Source of the DNA: Mucilaginibacter gossypii
Lineage (GTDB): Bacteria; Bacteroidota; Bacteroidia; Sphingobacteriales; Sphingobacteriaceae
DNA: 64,000 bases
Reading direction: 5' to 3'
Assembly: GCF_900100945.1 (NCBI RefSeq)
Contig: NZ_FNCG01000003.1
Coordinates: forward strand, 1-64,000
The notes beneath the pieces are model-generated. The model saw only the letters and a program-made list of their open reading frames with translations, made no database searches and had not been told where the DNA came from. Below, piece after piece: positions 35,619-45,297 of this stretch (position 1 is its first letter; each line of letters opens with the position of its first letter). A program made the translations under genes and the position numbers.

Positions 35619-37682
35619 CTATTTTTTGTTACCTATCGATAACAGGCTGGCATTAATGGCCACCACTACCGTGCTCACTGTCATGAGTACCGCGCCAATT
35701 GCCGGGCTTACCATAATACCCTGGTTGTACAGAACGCCTGCTGCCAGTGGCAGGGTTATCACATTGTAACCAGTTGCCCAGGCCAGGTTCTGTGTCATTT
35801 TACGGTAGGTGGCTTTACCAAACAGGATCAGGTTAACGATGTCTTTAGGATTGCTGTTTACCAGCACAATGCCGGCGGTTTCGGCAGCAACGTCGCTGCC
35901 CGAGCCAACAGCAATGCCAACGTCGGCCTGGGCAAGTGCGGGGGCGTCGTTTACACCATCACCTGTCATTGCTACAAACTCGCCCTGTTGCTGTAATTCT
36001 TTGATCTTTTCCAGTTTTTCATGCGGCAGTACTTCGGCAAAAAAGCCATCCATTTTCAGCTGTGTGCTAACACTTTCGGCAACCTGCTTATTATCGCCCG
36101 TCAGGAGTATCGACTTAATGCCGTTTTCGTGGAGGGTTGCTATCGCTCCCTTTGATTCCTCTCTGATGGCATCGGCAAGGGCAACAAACCCGGCAAGTTT
36201 TTCACCGATCAATACAAATACCACAGTTTCGTTACTGGCCACCTTGAAATTTACCGGAAGGCTGATGCTATTTTCTTTCAGATAACCGGGACTGACCACT
36301 TTGATGTGCTTTTGCTCTGCAACCGCTTCAACGCCTTTACCTGTGATGGCTTTAAATTGTGCGGCTTCTGGAAGGGTTAGTTTTCTTTTTTTAACTTCAC
36401 TTAAAATGCCTGTGGCTATCGGATGTTCTGAATTGCTTTCCAATGCCCCCGCCAGCTTAAGTAATTCATTTTCGCTTTTCAGCACTCCTTCGGTAAACAC
36501 CATCCTGGATACCTCAAATTTTCCTTTAGTTAAGGTGCCGGTTTTATCAAAAACTATAGACGTGATCTTTCGTGCATTTTCAAAAGCAGTCCTGTTTTTG
36601 ATCAGCAGGCCATGTTGCGCCGATAAGGATGTTGATTTAGCTACCACGAGGGGAACAGCCAGGCCAAGCGCATGCGGGCAACAGATCACAATAACGGTCA
36701 CCATCCGCTCCATGGCAAAGGCCAGGTCGTGCCCCAGGCTAATCCATACCACGAACGTAGTTATACCGGCTAAGAGCGCAATGATAGTTAGCCAACGGGC
36801 CGCTTTATCTGCTAACAACTGCGTGTTTGATTTAGCGTTTTGCGCATCGCGGACAAGATCGATGACTTTGAACAAATAGGAATCTTTACCGCTATGTGTA
36901 ACACGAACTTTTAATGAACCGTTACCGTTCACCGATCCGGCAATCACTTGCTGGCCTTTTGTTTTTTGCACCGGGGCAGATTCCCCTGTCAGCATGGACT
37001 CATTCAGGTAACTCTCGCCATCTTCCACCATACCGTCGGCGGGTACCTTTTCGCCTGGTTTAATTAAGATCAGGTCATTTTCTTTCAGGCTTTCCGTTTT
37101 TACGTCCTCTGTAACGTCTCCTTTAAGCACGTGCGCGGCTGAAGGCATGAGCTGGACCAGCAATTCGAGCTCGCGCGAGGCACCTGCTATCGATTTCATT
37201 TCGATCCAGTGTCCCAACAGCATAATGAGAATAAGCGTGTCCAGTTCCCAGAAGAAATCCATGCCCTTAAGCCCGAATACGGTAGCCGCACTGTACAGGT
37301 AAGCAACGGATATGGCAAAACCAATCAGGGTCATCATACCAGGGTTTTTCGCCTTTAGTTCCGAAAGCCACCCGGTCAGAAACGGCCGGCCGCCATAAAG
37401 AAAAACTGCCGTCGACAGCGCAAAAAGTATATACCGGTCGCCCGGGAAACCAATTTGCAGGTGCAGCCAGTGCTGGATCATTGGCGACAGGGCCAATATG
37501 GGTAGGGTGAATGCCAGCACCACGTAAAAACGCTTACGGAAATCAGCGATCATGGCTCCGTGATCATACCCGGCGTGGCCCATGTCTCCATGCCCCATAC
37601 CATTCCTTTCCTGATGTTGTGGATGATCGTGACCTTTCATTTCAGGCATTTCGTGCTGGTGTTCATGATGCTGATGTTCCAT
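35619..37682 (-). CDS. copB: CPH-type P1B copper/silver-transporting ATPase with His/Met-rich N-terminus
   Basis: 687 residues. The first 45 residues are a His-rich stretch (HQHHEHQHEM, GHDHPQH, GHGDMGHAG) replacing the usual CxxC metal-binding domain. The membrane motif is ICCPHALG (near residue 336) rather than CPC, which defines the P1B-3 CopB-like group. The catalytic parts are complete: TGES, FDKTGTLTKG, HP in SEHPIA, and GDGVNDAPALAQAD. It exports copper from the cytoplasm, possibly to the periplasm for NosZ or for detoxification. It lies 38 bases after the multicopper oxidase on the same strand, so both are probably in one operon. Confidence 0.9.
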   Translation of the reverse strand: MEHQHHEHQHEMPEMKGHDHPQHQERNGMGHGDMGHAGYDHGAMIADFRKRFYVVLAFTLPILALSPMIQHWLHLQIGFPGDRYILFALSTAVFLYGGRPFLTGWLSELKAKNPGMMTLIGFAISVAYLYSAATVFGLKGMDFFWELDTLILIMLLGHWIEMKSIAGASRELELLVQLMPSAAHVLKGDVTEDVKTESLKENDLILIKPGEKVPADGMVEDGESYLNESMLTGESAPVQKTKGQQVIAGSVNGNGSLKVRVTHSGKDSYLFKVIDLVRDAQNAKSNTQLLADKAARWLTIIALLAGITTFVVWISLGHDLAFAMERMVTVIVICCPHALGLAVPLVVAKSTSLSAQHGLLIKNRTAFENARKITSIVFDKTGTLTKGKFEVSRMVFTEGVLKSENELLKLAGALESNSEHPIATGILSEVKKRKLTLPEAAQFKAITGKGVEAVAEQKHIKVVSPGYLKENSISLPVNFKVASNETVVFVLIGEKLAGFVALADAIREESKGAIATLHENGIKSILLTGDNKQVAESVSTQLKMDGFFAEVLPHEKLEKIKELQQQGEFVAMTGDGVNDAPALAQADVGIAVGSGSDVAAETAGIVLVNSNPKDIVNLILFGKATYRKMTQNLAWATGYNVITLPLAAGVLYNQGIMVSPAIGAVLMTVSTVVVAINASLLSIGNKK

Positions 37683-37720
37683 AGTCGTTTGTATTAATTA
37701 GCTTTACTTACTGATAACTA

Positions 37721-39913
37721 CTAATAGGTTAATGTTAATCCGGCGCCTAAGCCCATATCGCTGTCATAGTGGCTGGAGAAAGAAAAATTCTTATTAACGA
37801 TATAGCGCAATCCGGTACTATATTCTTTATCGGTATTGCCTGTAATAGAAAACCGGAGCCTGCTGGTCAATGCAATATCCTCCCGGCCAAGTTGAAACCT
37901 GAGTTTGCCATTGCCATCAATACGGGCATCGGCCACAAACAGTAATGGCAAAGTGTAGGCCAAACCTGCAACTACCGTATGCCGGTTGTTTTTATTGCTG
38001 AGCTGACCGAACAGGTTTTTTTCCTGTTCGTTTGTTTTTTTATAATGATAATCAAATCCTGCATAAGCATACAGCCATTGCATACGGCCAAAGTACCTTC
38101 CAAACATGGTTTCACTCTCATATCCCTTGGTATTGTTTATTCCAAGGTGCCACATGGTAGAAAATTTCCAGCGGGTATTTGCTAAAGCCGCGTTGCCATC
38201 GCTGCCGTTTGTTTCCAGCCCCAGTTTGGCCGATGCATAATATTTACGATCGTCGGCAGCTACTTTCTTAAAGCCAGCTGCGGGGTCGGGCACTTCGGGG
38301 TTAGGCGGCGAGTTTTCGTAACTGAAGATCCGCCCCATACCGCTCATCATATGGTATAGGATATGACAATGGAAAAACCAGTCGCCACTTTCGCTGGCAC
38401 GGAATTCGATGGTGTCCCTTTCCATCGGCATAATATCCAGGGTGTTCTTCAGCGGCGAGTATTCTCCCTGTCCGTTTAATACCCTGAAATAATGCCCGTG
38501 AAGGTGCATAGGATGACGCATCATGGTATTGTTATAGAGAATGATACGAACATTTTCTCCCCGCTTAATCAGGATCTTGTCAGATTCCGAAACGGTTTTG
38601 TTGTTGATCGTCCAGATATAGCGGTTCATGTTACCGGTTAATTCAAAATTGAACACTTTGGTAGGGCCGGTTGGAAGCGTTGTCGGTTGAAGGGCTTTCA
38701 GCATACCATAGTTCAGGGTAACCGGCGGCTTGCCTTTGTCAAGTTCGGGATACATCACGGTGTTCATGTCCATTACCTGGGTAGTCATCTTCATTCCTTC
38801 CATTTCCTTCATGTTACCGTGCATATCCATCATATCATTCATCATTTTCATGCCGTCAAAATATTTCAGCTTAGGCAGCTTTTTAGCGGCGTGTTTAGCA
38901 CCGCTGCCCAGCCAAAGCGACGTATATTTGGTACGATCTTCGGGTGTCGCCAGGAACTCATAACTGCCATCAGCGGGAATAGTAACCATCAGGTCATAAG
39001 TCTCGGCAACGCCTACGATCATCCGGTCCACCTCAACCGGCTGAACATCTTCGCCGTCATTGGCAAAAACTTTCAGTTTGCCGCCCGCCCAGCCAAGCCA
39101 GAAATAGGTAGAAGAACTTCCGTTAATTACCCGCAGTTTCACCTTGTCGCCGGCTTTAAATTCGGGAGCTTGGTTTTCGGCCTTGCCATTGCTGAAAAAA
39201 CGGTCGTAGTAAACATCGCTTACATCCATGGCAGTCATGCGTTTCCATTCATTGGCCAGCTTTGTTTTGAAATGTCCGGTTTGTATCGCCTGCAAATAAT
39301 TCTGGGTACTGCCTTTACGGATGGCGTACCAGTCTGTGGCATTATGGAGGCGGCGCTGTACCTGTTCCGGGTTTTCATCGGTCCAGTCGCTTAGCAGCAG
39401 GGTATATTCCTTTAAAGGGGATGCCTGTTTTTTATGAATGATAAATGCCCCGTACAGCCCGCTTTGTTCCTGCGTCATCGTATGGGAGTGGTACCAGTAG
39501 GTTCCGTGCTGCACCAGCGGAAATTTGAACAGGTGCGTTTCACCAGCCTTGATGGGCGTGGTAGTTAGATAGGAAACACCATCATACCGGTTGGGCAGGA
39601 TCAGCCCGTGCCAGTGGATAGAGGTTTCCATCATCATTTCATTGTGCACATAGATCTCGGCAGTATCGCCTTCGATAAATTCCAGTTCGGGTGCAGGGAT
39701 ACTGCCATTTATAGCCATAGCCGGCCGCTGTTTGCCGGTATAGTTAACGGTGGTATCATTGATATATAAGTGGTAAATCTCCCGGTTACCTGTTTTGGTG
39801 AAAAACGGAAGATGCTTGCTCTGACCGGCAGACTCCATTTTCATCCCCGAATGTTGGGCAATGGAACTGACAACAGGCAGCAAAAAAAGGAACAATAAAA
39901 TAAACTTCTTCAT
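37721..39913 (-). CDS. copA: Multicopper oxidase (CopA-like) fused to a CopB-like outer-membrane barrel
   Basis: 730 residues, signal peptide ending near SIAQ. The oxidase part (about 30-545) has all copper-binding blocks: SIHWHGLILP, GTYWYHSHTMTQ, RHPMHLHGHYF and WFFHCHILYHMMSGM. A Met/His-rich insert (MKMMNDMMDMHGNMKEMEGMK in pieces) lies near 350, as in Cu(I) oxidases. The last 180 residues (about 555-730) are beta-rich with alternating strands and resemble the CopB outer-membrane barrel (FSTMWHLGINNTKG, GRYFGRMQWLYAYAG, SHYDSDMGLGAGLTLTY). In Proteobacteria these two proteins are separate. The fusion would place the oxidase at the outer membrane. Confidence 0.85.
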   Translation of the reverse strand: MKKFILLFLFLLPVVSSIAQHSGMKMESAGQSKHLPFFTKTGNREIYHLYINDTTVNYTGKQRPAMAINGSIPAPELEFIEGDTAEIYVHNEMMMETSIHWHGLILPNRYDGVSYLTTTPIKAGETHLFKFPLVQHGTYWYHSHTMTQEQSGLYGAFIIHKKQASPLKEYTLLLSDWTDENPEQVQRRLHNATDWYAIRKGSTQNYLQAIQTGHFKTKLANEWKRMTAMDVSDVYYDRFFSNGKAENQAPEFKAGDKVKLRVINGSSSTYFWLGWAGGKLKVFANDGEDVQPVEVDRMIVGVAETYDLMVTIPADGSYEFLATPEDRTKYTSLWLGSGAKHAAKKLPKLKYFDGMKMMNDMMDMHGNMKEMEGMKMTTQVMDMNTVMYPELDKGKPPVTLNYGMLKALQPTTLPTGPTKVFNFELTGNMNRYIWTINNKTVSESDKILIKRGENVRIILYNNTMMRHPMHLHGHYFRVLNGQGEYSPLKNTLDIMPMERDTIEFRASESGDWFFHCHILYHMMSGMGRIFSYENSPPNPEVPDPAAGFKKVAADDRKYYASAKLGLETNGSDGNAALANTRWKFSTMWHLGINNTKGYESETMFGRYFGRMQWLYAYAGFDYHYKKTNEQEKNLFGQLSNKNNRHTVVAGLAYTLPLLFVADARIDGNGKLRFQLGREDIALTSRLRFSITGNTDKEYSTGLRYIVNKNFSFSSHYDSDMGLGAGLTLTY

Positions 39914-39956
39914 AGTATTAAAATATAAGGCCGGAGTATATACCCCGGCCCTTTAA

Positions 39957-40460
39957 TTACTTAGCTGCAGGTAAAGTTTCTTTTACAGCGCCACAGGTTA
40001 ACATTTGATTGCCGTAGTAGGGATTTTGAATAGCGGCAGTTTCACTTAACCAATATGATTTTTTCATCGGACAATAGTCGCGGTAAACAGGGGCATTGTT
40101 CAGTTTGATTGCCTGTACGGTGGCGAACATGTTTTCTGAAAGGCTGGCAAAATGTTCACGCTGATGCGTGATATCATCGCTTTCCGAAATATGGCGGGCA
40201 TCGAACTGCAACTTATCCGCATATTTTGTCCAGGTAGTTTTATCGGCTGCTGAAAGCTTGTCGACCGGAAATGAACTGATTGCAGCCAGCAACATTTTGG
40301 CTTTGGCATTGGTTGCAGACGCGTCGCCGCTGATCAGGGCGTTTTTTACGCCATAATAGGCCGAAAGTACATCCGCTTTGGATGAAGTGTTTTGTGCTTT
40401 AACCTGGTTAAAAGCAAATAGCATGATGATGGCGAAAACGAAAATTTGAATCTTTTTCAT
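39957..40460 (-). CDS. DUF3347 domain exported copper-associated protein
   Basis: 167 residues, signal peptide ending at VKAQ. The DUF3347 pattern is visible: LSAYYGVKNALISGDASATNAKA, then REHFASLSENMF, and the metal-like block YRDYCPMKKSYWLSE followed by NPYYGNQMLTCG. Domains of this type occur in copper resistance and CusB-like systems of Bacteroidota and carry conserved Cys and Met residues that may bind copper. It lies 43 bases before the fused oxidase and is probably co-transcribed with it. Confidence 0.83.
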   Translation of the reverse strand: MKKIQIFVFAIIMLFAFNQVKAQNTSSKADVLSAYYGVKNALISGDASATNAKAKMLLAAISSFPVDKLSAADKTTWTKYADKLQFDARHISESDDITHQREHFASLSENMFATVQAIKLNNAPVYRDYCPMKKSYWLSETAAIQNPYYGNQMLTCGAVKETLPAAK

Positions 40461-40588
40461 GATATAGAAATGATTAAGTAATGAATATCATTTCCCGCCG
40501 TAGCAGGAAACTATGAATTAAAGAAGTTTTAGGGTTGCAGGATAGCCATAAGAAAGCTACCAGGCTTCGGATTGAAGCAAAAGGAAAA

Positions 40589-40990
40589 TCAAATGCGGAA
40601 GGTGCAGTTGCGTAAAAAAACAGGTAGGGTAGTGACAAGCGGCGGTGACTGGCCAACCGGATGACTAATTTTCAGCGGCAGGTAATTGTAAGGCACTAAC
40701 CCGAAAAGCGGTATAACCAACAATGCGGGGCTTGTGCCCAGGCCAATCTGGCTGTACGTAAGTGAGCTGCTCTTTTCCGATTTCAGTTGCTGGTGTTTAT
40801 CTGTACAGCATTTTTTTGCAGCCTTGCCATGGTAGTTCATACCGCAAGTATTGCATTTTTTGCCCTGCTCATCATGCCACAACGCAACCTTGACCAGTCT
40901 GCCCATGCAGTACTGATAATGCAATGTTGCACCCGAAGAAACCCCGAGGTACAGCACAGCTAAAAAAGTTACGAACATTTTCTTGATCAC
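40589..40990 (-). CDS. HYC_CC_PP family exported protein
   Basis: 133 residues with an N-terminal signal (GTG start at 40990 or ATG at 40978). The conserved Cys/His marks of this small Bacteroidota family are present: LHYQYCMG (HYC), CNTCGMNYHG and KKCCTDKH (CC), then a proline stretch. Such proteins are often encoded beside copper and other heavy-metal transport genes. Metal binding is likely but the role is unknown. It is upstream of the copper genes on the same strand. Confidence 0.72.
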   Translation of the reverse strand: MIKKMFVTFLAVLYLGVSSGATLHYQYCMGRLVKVALWHDEQGKKCNTCGMNYHGKAAKKCCTDKHQQLKSEKSSSLTYSQIGLGTSPALLVIPLFGLVPYNYLPLKISHPVGQSPPLVTTLPVFLRNCTFRI

Positions 40991-41517
40991 GGTACAAATA
41001 TCAGCAAATTAGTAAAGTGTTGTTTATAGAATTTCCTTTTCTTTTTATGTTTTTTTTGGATAGATTATCTTTCAAACATAGGATAATTCATCCTTGCAAT
41101 AAATGACTATTGTTGTTTTTTTTGTGCTGATTGTCAGTTGTTTGCTATTTAAAATGCCGTTGCTTTGGCTAACAAACAACCGTGAAAAAACTAATCACTG
41201 CTATTTTGTCTATTAAAGCTACATTATTTGGAATAGTGCACCTGCATTTGCGCAAACAAAAGCGTGCATCGCGGGGGTAAATCTCATCACGCGAAAGACA
41301 ATTAAGCATCTGCCCGATGCAGTTTTTCTGATGCAGGGTGTTTGCTGGTGTGGTAAGGTCTGTTTATCCATATAGTTGTTGTTTTTAGCCAGGGATGTAT
41401 CCCCACTATCCTGCTCAGGCCGTAGTTAAATATGACGGAGATCATTTTTGTTTTTGATCGTTTACCGTTATAAGATTTTATCCGGCAACGATATTTGTAC
41501 TATAAAATATTCAAACG
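40991..41517. other. Long gap: promoter of copper genes, possible gene remnant, regulatory sites
   Basis: On the minus strand TATGTTTG (41080-41073) matches TAnnTTTG and could serve the copper genes. From GTG 41182 a frame starts like a signal peptide (KKLITAILSIKATLFG), then a shifted frame from 41238 continues with APAFAQTKAC and ends at 41375 with a Cys-rich tail (CWCGKVC). This looks like a small exported Cys-rich protein broken by a frameshift. A CRP/FNR-type box follows at 41432. Nothing else is supported. Confidence 0.4.
41432..41445. promoter_or_regulatory. CRP/FNR-type box upstream of the pta operon
   Basis: ATGAC-GGAG-ATCAT matches RTGAY-N4-RTCAY, like the sites before hemA, ric and nos. 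A near-match to TAnnTTTG (GATATTTG, 41490-41497) lies about 60 bases downstream, a workable distance for activation. Confidence 0.4.
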
Positions 41518-41892
41518 ATGGAAGCACTTATTGAAGACACCGAACTGGAATTTGAACTTCAGGAAATTTACCTCACCGGTAAACAATGGCTGGCAGACCT
41601 TGCCTTCCTGGATAATGAGCACGCCTTTTTAACAAAACTGCTGGCTGGCGAAAAAAACGCGGCCAGGCATATTGAAGAAGGGCTGCACTCGGCTATGCTT
41701 GAGCAACATGACCTGCATAAAGATATTCTTCATTTTATAAACAAAATAGAACAGTTGATCGTTGTTCCGGGAGCTGTGATCGGGTTATCGCTGATAGATG
41801 ACTTTATCAGTTTACAGATCAGGGTAGGGGGTGCTTTATTGACAATGAAGGACCTTAAATTAGCATTGACGGGCATAAGGCGGGCTGCTTAG
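41518..41892 (+). CDS. Hypothetical helical protein preceding pta
   Basis: 124 residues, no signal peptide. I do not recognise the family. The sequence is rich in Leu, Glu and Ile with heptad-like spacing (DLHKDILHFINKIEQLIVV) and suggests a small helical bundle in the cytoplasm. It has no Cys and only a few His. It lies 30 bases upstream of pta, on the same strand and probably in the same transcript, after a CRP/FNR-type site. A regulatory or adaptor role for the acetate genes is possible but unsupported. Confidence 0.72.
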   Translation: MEALIEDTELEFELQEIYLTGKQWLADLAFLDNEHAFLTKLLAGEKNAARHIEEGLHSAMLEQHDLHKDILHFINKIEQLIVVPGAVIGLSLIDDFISLQIRVGGALLTMKDLKLALTGIRRAA

Positions 41893-41922
41893 TTCCACAA
41901 GAAAAATTAATTTATAAAGGTT

Positions 41923-44028
41923 TTGACAAAAAGTATTTATATCACTTCGGCCGAACCCTATAGCGGCAAATCAGTTATTGTATTGGGTTTGGTGGCTATG
42001 CTGCTTGGCCGGGCACAAAAGATAGGTTATTTGAAACCCATTATACCTTTCGGCCCGGAAGAGCAGCCAGATACCCATATTGAAACGGTTTTGGCACATT
42101 TTCAACTACCGCAAACTTATCGGGATACCTATGTATTTACCCGGCAGGGGGCTATGCAGCAGATCAAAGATCAGCACCAGGGCGACATGATCGACGCGAT
42201 TATCGCACGGTTTAAGGCCTTAGAAGCGACGTGTGATTTTACTGTAGTTGAAGGGAGTGATTTTGAAGGGCAGGGAACGGCATTTGAGTTTGAAACTAAC
42301 CGGCTCATCGCCAAAAATCTGAACTCCCCCGTCTTACTCCTTGTATCGGGCGTGGGGAAAACCACTGCCGAAATCGTTCAGGATGCGCTGAATTTCAGGC
42401 AGGCTTACCAGGTGCAGGATATTCAGGTATTAGCGGTTGTTGTCAACAGGGTACAGGCCGATCAGGCTGCAGATGTACAACAATTGCTGCGTGCGCAATT
42501 GTCCGAAAATATACTTATCGCCGTTGTACCCGCTGATCCGGGCCTGGAAAACCCAACTGTTCGCGATATTTTTGAAAAGTTGGACGGCAGGTTGCTGTTT
42601 GGTAGTGAACACCTCGGAAACCAGGTTGATAACTTTGTGACCGGCGCCATGCAGGTGCCCAATTTTTTGAATTATCTGAAGGAGAATGTTTTGATCGTTA
42701 CACCTGGCGACAGGGGGGATATTGTCATCAGCTCGTTGCAAGCCAATCAATCTGCCAGTTATCCCCGCGTGGCCGGCATTATACTTACGGCAGGTGCAAT
42801 TCCGGAAGAACCGGTGATGAGGTTGATTGAAGGATTGCAGAACGTTGTCCCTATCCTCGCTGTCGGCTCAGGCACTTTTGAAACAACCAATCAGGTGGCA
42901 GCTGTTAAAGCCCGTATTACAGCGGATAATACTAAAAAAATACGGCTTGCTATAGAAACATTTAACCGTTATATAGATATCGCCGCCCTTGATAAAATGC
43001 TGGTAACATATCATTCCAATGTGATGACGCCGCACATGTTTCAATACCAGCTCACTCAATGGGCTAAGCGGGAACGCAAAACAATTGTACTGCCCGAAGG
43101 GAATGACGACCGCATCCTGCAGGCGAGCGCAAGGCTGATTGCCCAGCAGTTGGTTAACATTATCCTGCTTGGCGATCCTGCAGAAATAGCCGCTTCGGTG
43201 AAACGGTTGGGCATTGACCTTGATCTCAATAAGGTAACCGTTATACCCCCGGCCAGTTCGCCTCATTACGAAGATTATGTTCAAACACTGTATGAGCTGC
43301 GTAAAAGTAAAAACGTAACCCTCGAAATGGCGAGGGACCTCATGACGGATGTATCTTATTTTGGAACGATGATGGTTTATAAAGGGCACGCCGACGGAAT
43401 GGTTTCCGGGGCTGTTCATACTACTCAGCATACTATACGCCCAGCCCTGCAGTTTATTAAAACAAAGCCCGGCATCTCTACGGTGTCATCTGTTTTTTTT
43501 ATGTGCCTGGCCGACCGTGTTTCTGTATTTGGCGATTGTGCGGTAAATCCCGACCCTACTGCCGAAGAACTGGCCGAGATAGCTATCTCGTCGGCAGATA
43601 ACAGCCTGCGTTTTGGCATTGAACCGCGTGTTGCAATGCTTTCATATTCATCGGGCACATCAGGTTCAGGGGCCGATGTGGAAAAGGTTAGGCGAGCTAC
43701 CCAATTGGTGCGTGACAGACGGCCCGATATTAAAGTAGAAGGTCCTATACAATATGATGCCGCTGTAGATCCGGTAGTTGGCAGCCAGAAAATGCCCGGT
43801 TCAGAAGTTGCCGGCAAAGCAAGCGTATTGATCTTCCCTGATCTGAATACCGGGAATAACACTTATAAAGCGGTACAGCGGGAAACGGGAGCACTGGCCA
43901 TTGGGCCGATGCTGCAGGGGTTGAATAAACCGGTTAATGACCTTAGCCGCGGTTGCACTGTTGATGATGTTTTTAATACCGTTATTATCACTGCTATACA
44001 AAGTCAGGATAGCCCGGCCTCATTATAA
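41923..44028 (+). CDS. pta: Phosphate acetyltransferase, long form
   Basis: 701 residues starting at a TTG (MTKSIYITSAEPYSGKS). It interconverts acetyl-CoA and acetyl phosphate. The long form has an N-terminal BioD-like P-loop domain (AEPYSGKSVIVLGLV), a DRTGG domain and the catalytic domain from about 385, with RERKTIVLPEGNDDRIL, the GAVHTT block, and MLSYSSGTSGSG near the acyl-phosphate site. Length fits. It is followed 8 bases later by ackA. With pyruvate oxidase at 61727 it could form a pyruvate-to-acetate route, and an FNR-type site upstream suggests low-oxygen induction. Confidence 0.94.
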   Translation: MTKSIYITSAEPYSGKSVIVLGLVAMLLGRAQKIGYLKPIIPFGPEEQPDTHIETVLAHFQLPQTYRDTYVFTRQGAMQQIKDQHQGDMIDAIIARFKALEATCDFTVVEGSDFEGQGTAFEFETNRLIAKNLNSPVLLLVSGVGKTTAEIVQDALNFRQAYQVQDIQVLAVVVNRVQADQAADVQQLLRAQLSENILIAVVPADPGLENPTVRDIFEKLDGRLLFGSEHLGNQVDNFVTGAMQVPNFLNYLKENVLIVTPGDRGDIVISSLQANQSASYPRVAGIILTAGAIPEEPVMRLIEGLQNVVPILAVGSGTFETTNQVAAVKARITADNTKKIRLAIETFNRYIDIAALDKMLVTYHSNVMTPHMFQYQLTQWAKRERKTIVLPEGNDDRILQASARLIAQQLVNIILLGDPAEIAASVKRLGIDLDLNKVTVIPPASSPHYEDYVQTLYELRKSKNVTLEMARDLMTDVSYFGTMMVYKGHADGMVSGAVHTTQHTIRPALQFIKTKPGISTVSSVFFMCLADRVSVFGDCAVNPDPTAEELAEIAISSADNSLRFGIEPRVAMLSYSSGTSGSGADVEKVRRATQLVRDRRPDIKVEGPIQYDAAVDPVVGSQKMPGSEVAGKASVLIFPDLNTGNNTYKAVQRETGALAIGPMLQGLNKPVNDLSRGCTVDDVFNTVIITAIQSQDSPASL

Positions 44029-44036
44029 TTTTACAT

Positions 44037-45248
44037 ATGGAAATATTTGTTATCAATTCGGGCAGCAGCTCTATCAAATACCAGTTATTTTCTCAGGATT
44101 CAAGCAGCCCGCTTTGCAGTGGCCTGGTTGAACGCATCGGTCAGCCAGATGCGCTGATCACTCATAAATACAGGCAGCATGACGAGGAAAAAGTGTTGTA
44201 CATTCAACAACAGGTACCCGATCACGAAGCCGGCATGCAGGCTGTGGGCGAACTGCTCACCAGGGATGGTATCGCGGTGATCCGCGATTCGGGACAAGTG
44301 GGCGCGGTTGGTCATCGTGTAGTTCATGGCGGCGAAAAACTTACCGGTACCACAGTCATTACGCCCGGGGTAAAAGACAAGATCAAAGCACTGTACCCAC
44401 TGGCGCCTTTGCATAATCCGGGGCATATAAAGGGTATCGAAGTGTCAGAAAAGATTTTCCCCCAGGCTGTACAGATTGCGGTATTTGATACCGCGTTTCA
44501 TACATCGCTACCCGAAAAAGCTTTTAGGTATGCTATACCCGACTCTTTTTATAAAAACCACGGCATTCGTGTTTATGGCTTTCATGGCATAAGTCATCAG
44601 TACGTTAGTGGTGAAGCAATGAAATATCTTAATCATACAGATGCAAAACTCATTACCATTCACCTTGGTAATGGCTGCAGCATGGCCGCTGTTAACGGCG
44701 GAAAGAGCGTGGATACAAGTATGGGGCTTACCCCGCTTGATGGGTTGATCATGGGAACAAGAAGCGGAAGCATTGATGCCTCGGTATTATTATACCTTTC
44801 AGAACAAGAAAATTACAGTACAGAACAACTTACTACGTTGTTAAACAAACAAAGCGGCATGCAAGGGCTTACCGGTCATAACGATATGCGGGATATCAGC
44901 GCGCTTTATAATAATGGGAATGACCGGGCGGAGCTTGCTTATGAGATGTATGCCTACCGGATTAAAAAATTTATTGGCGCTTATGCCGCTGCAATGAACG
45001 GGCTTGATGCAATTGTGTTTACGGCTGGGGTTGGTGAAAATGATGCCCTGGCCCGCGACCTCGTTTGCCGAAATATGGATTTTTTAGGCATTAAGCTGGA
45101 TAACGCAAAAAATTCAGAAAAAGGCAATGGGATTCGTGATCTTAGTTCACCGGCTTCCCGTGCCAGAATATTGGTGGTGCCCACCAACGAAGAATTGGAA
45201 ATTGCCCGGCAGTGCAGGCAATTGCTCGGTGAAACCACCGGGCGGTAA
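44037..45248 (+). CDS. ackA: Acetate kinase
   Basis: 403 residues, cytoplasmic. It converts acetyl phosphate and ADP to acetate and ATP. Family marks: NSGSSSIKYQLF at the start, GHRVVHGGE, FDTAFHTSLPEKAFRYAIP, HLGNGCSMAAV, MGTRSGSIDAS and FTAGVGEND. Length is normal. It forms an operon with pta and ends at a strong bidirectional terminator. Confidence 0.96.
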   Translation: MEIFVINSGSSSIKYQLFSQDSSSPLCSGLVERIGQPDALITHKYRQHDEEKVLYIQQQVPDHEAGMQAVGELLTRDGIAVIRDSGQVGAVGHRVVHGGEKLTGTTVITPGVKDKIKALYPLAPLHNPGHIKGIEVSEKIFPQAVQIAVFDTAFHTSLPEKAFRYAIPDSFYKNHGIRVYGFHGISHQYVSGEAMKYLNHTDAKLITIHLGNGCSMAAVNGGKSVDTSMGLTPLDGLIMGTRSGSIDASVLLYLSEQENYSTEQLTTLLNKQSGMQGLTGHNDMRDISALYNNGNDRAELAYEMYAYRIKKFIGAYAAAMNGLDAIVFTAGVGENDALARDLVCRNMDFLGIKLDNAKNSEKGNGIRDLSSPASRARILVVPTNEELEIARQCRQLLGETTGR

Positions 45249-45250
45249 AC

Positions 45251-45287
45251 TGATCCCCAGGCAAATATTTTATAATTCTGGGGATCA
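45251..45287 (+). terminator. Bidirectional terminator between ackA and the stress protein gene
   Basis: TGATCCCCAG (45251-45260) and CTGGGGATCA (45278-45287) are perfect ten-base arms with an AT-rich loop. It lies between convergent genes and can stop both transcripts, though the T-runs are interrupted. Confidence 0.75.
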
Positions 45288-45297
45288 TTACTTAATT

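Noticed and set aside
38687..39394. 235-residue open frame antisense to the multicopper oxidase
   Set aside because: It lies wholly opposite a gene with clear copper motifs, is rich in His and Phe from complementary codons, and has no family pattern or spacing to neighbours.
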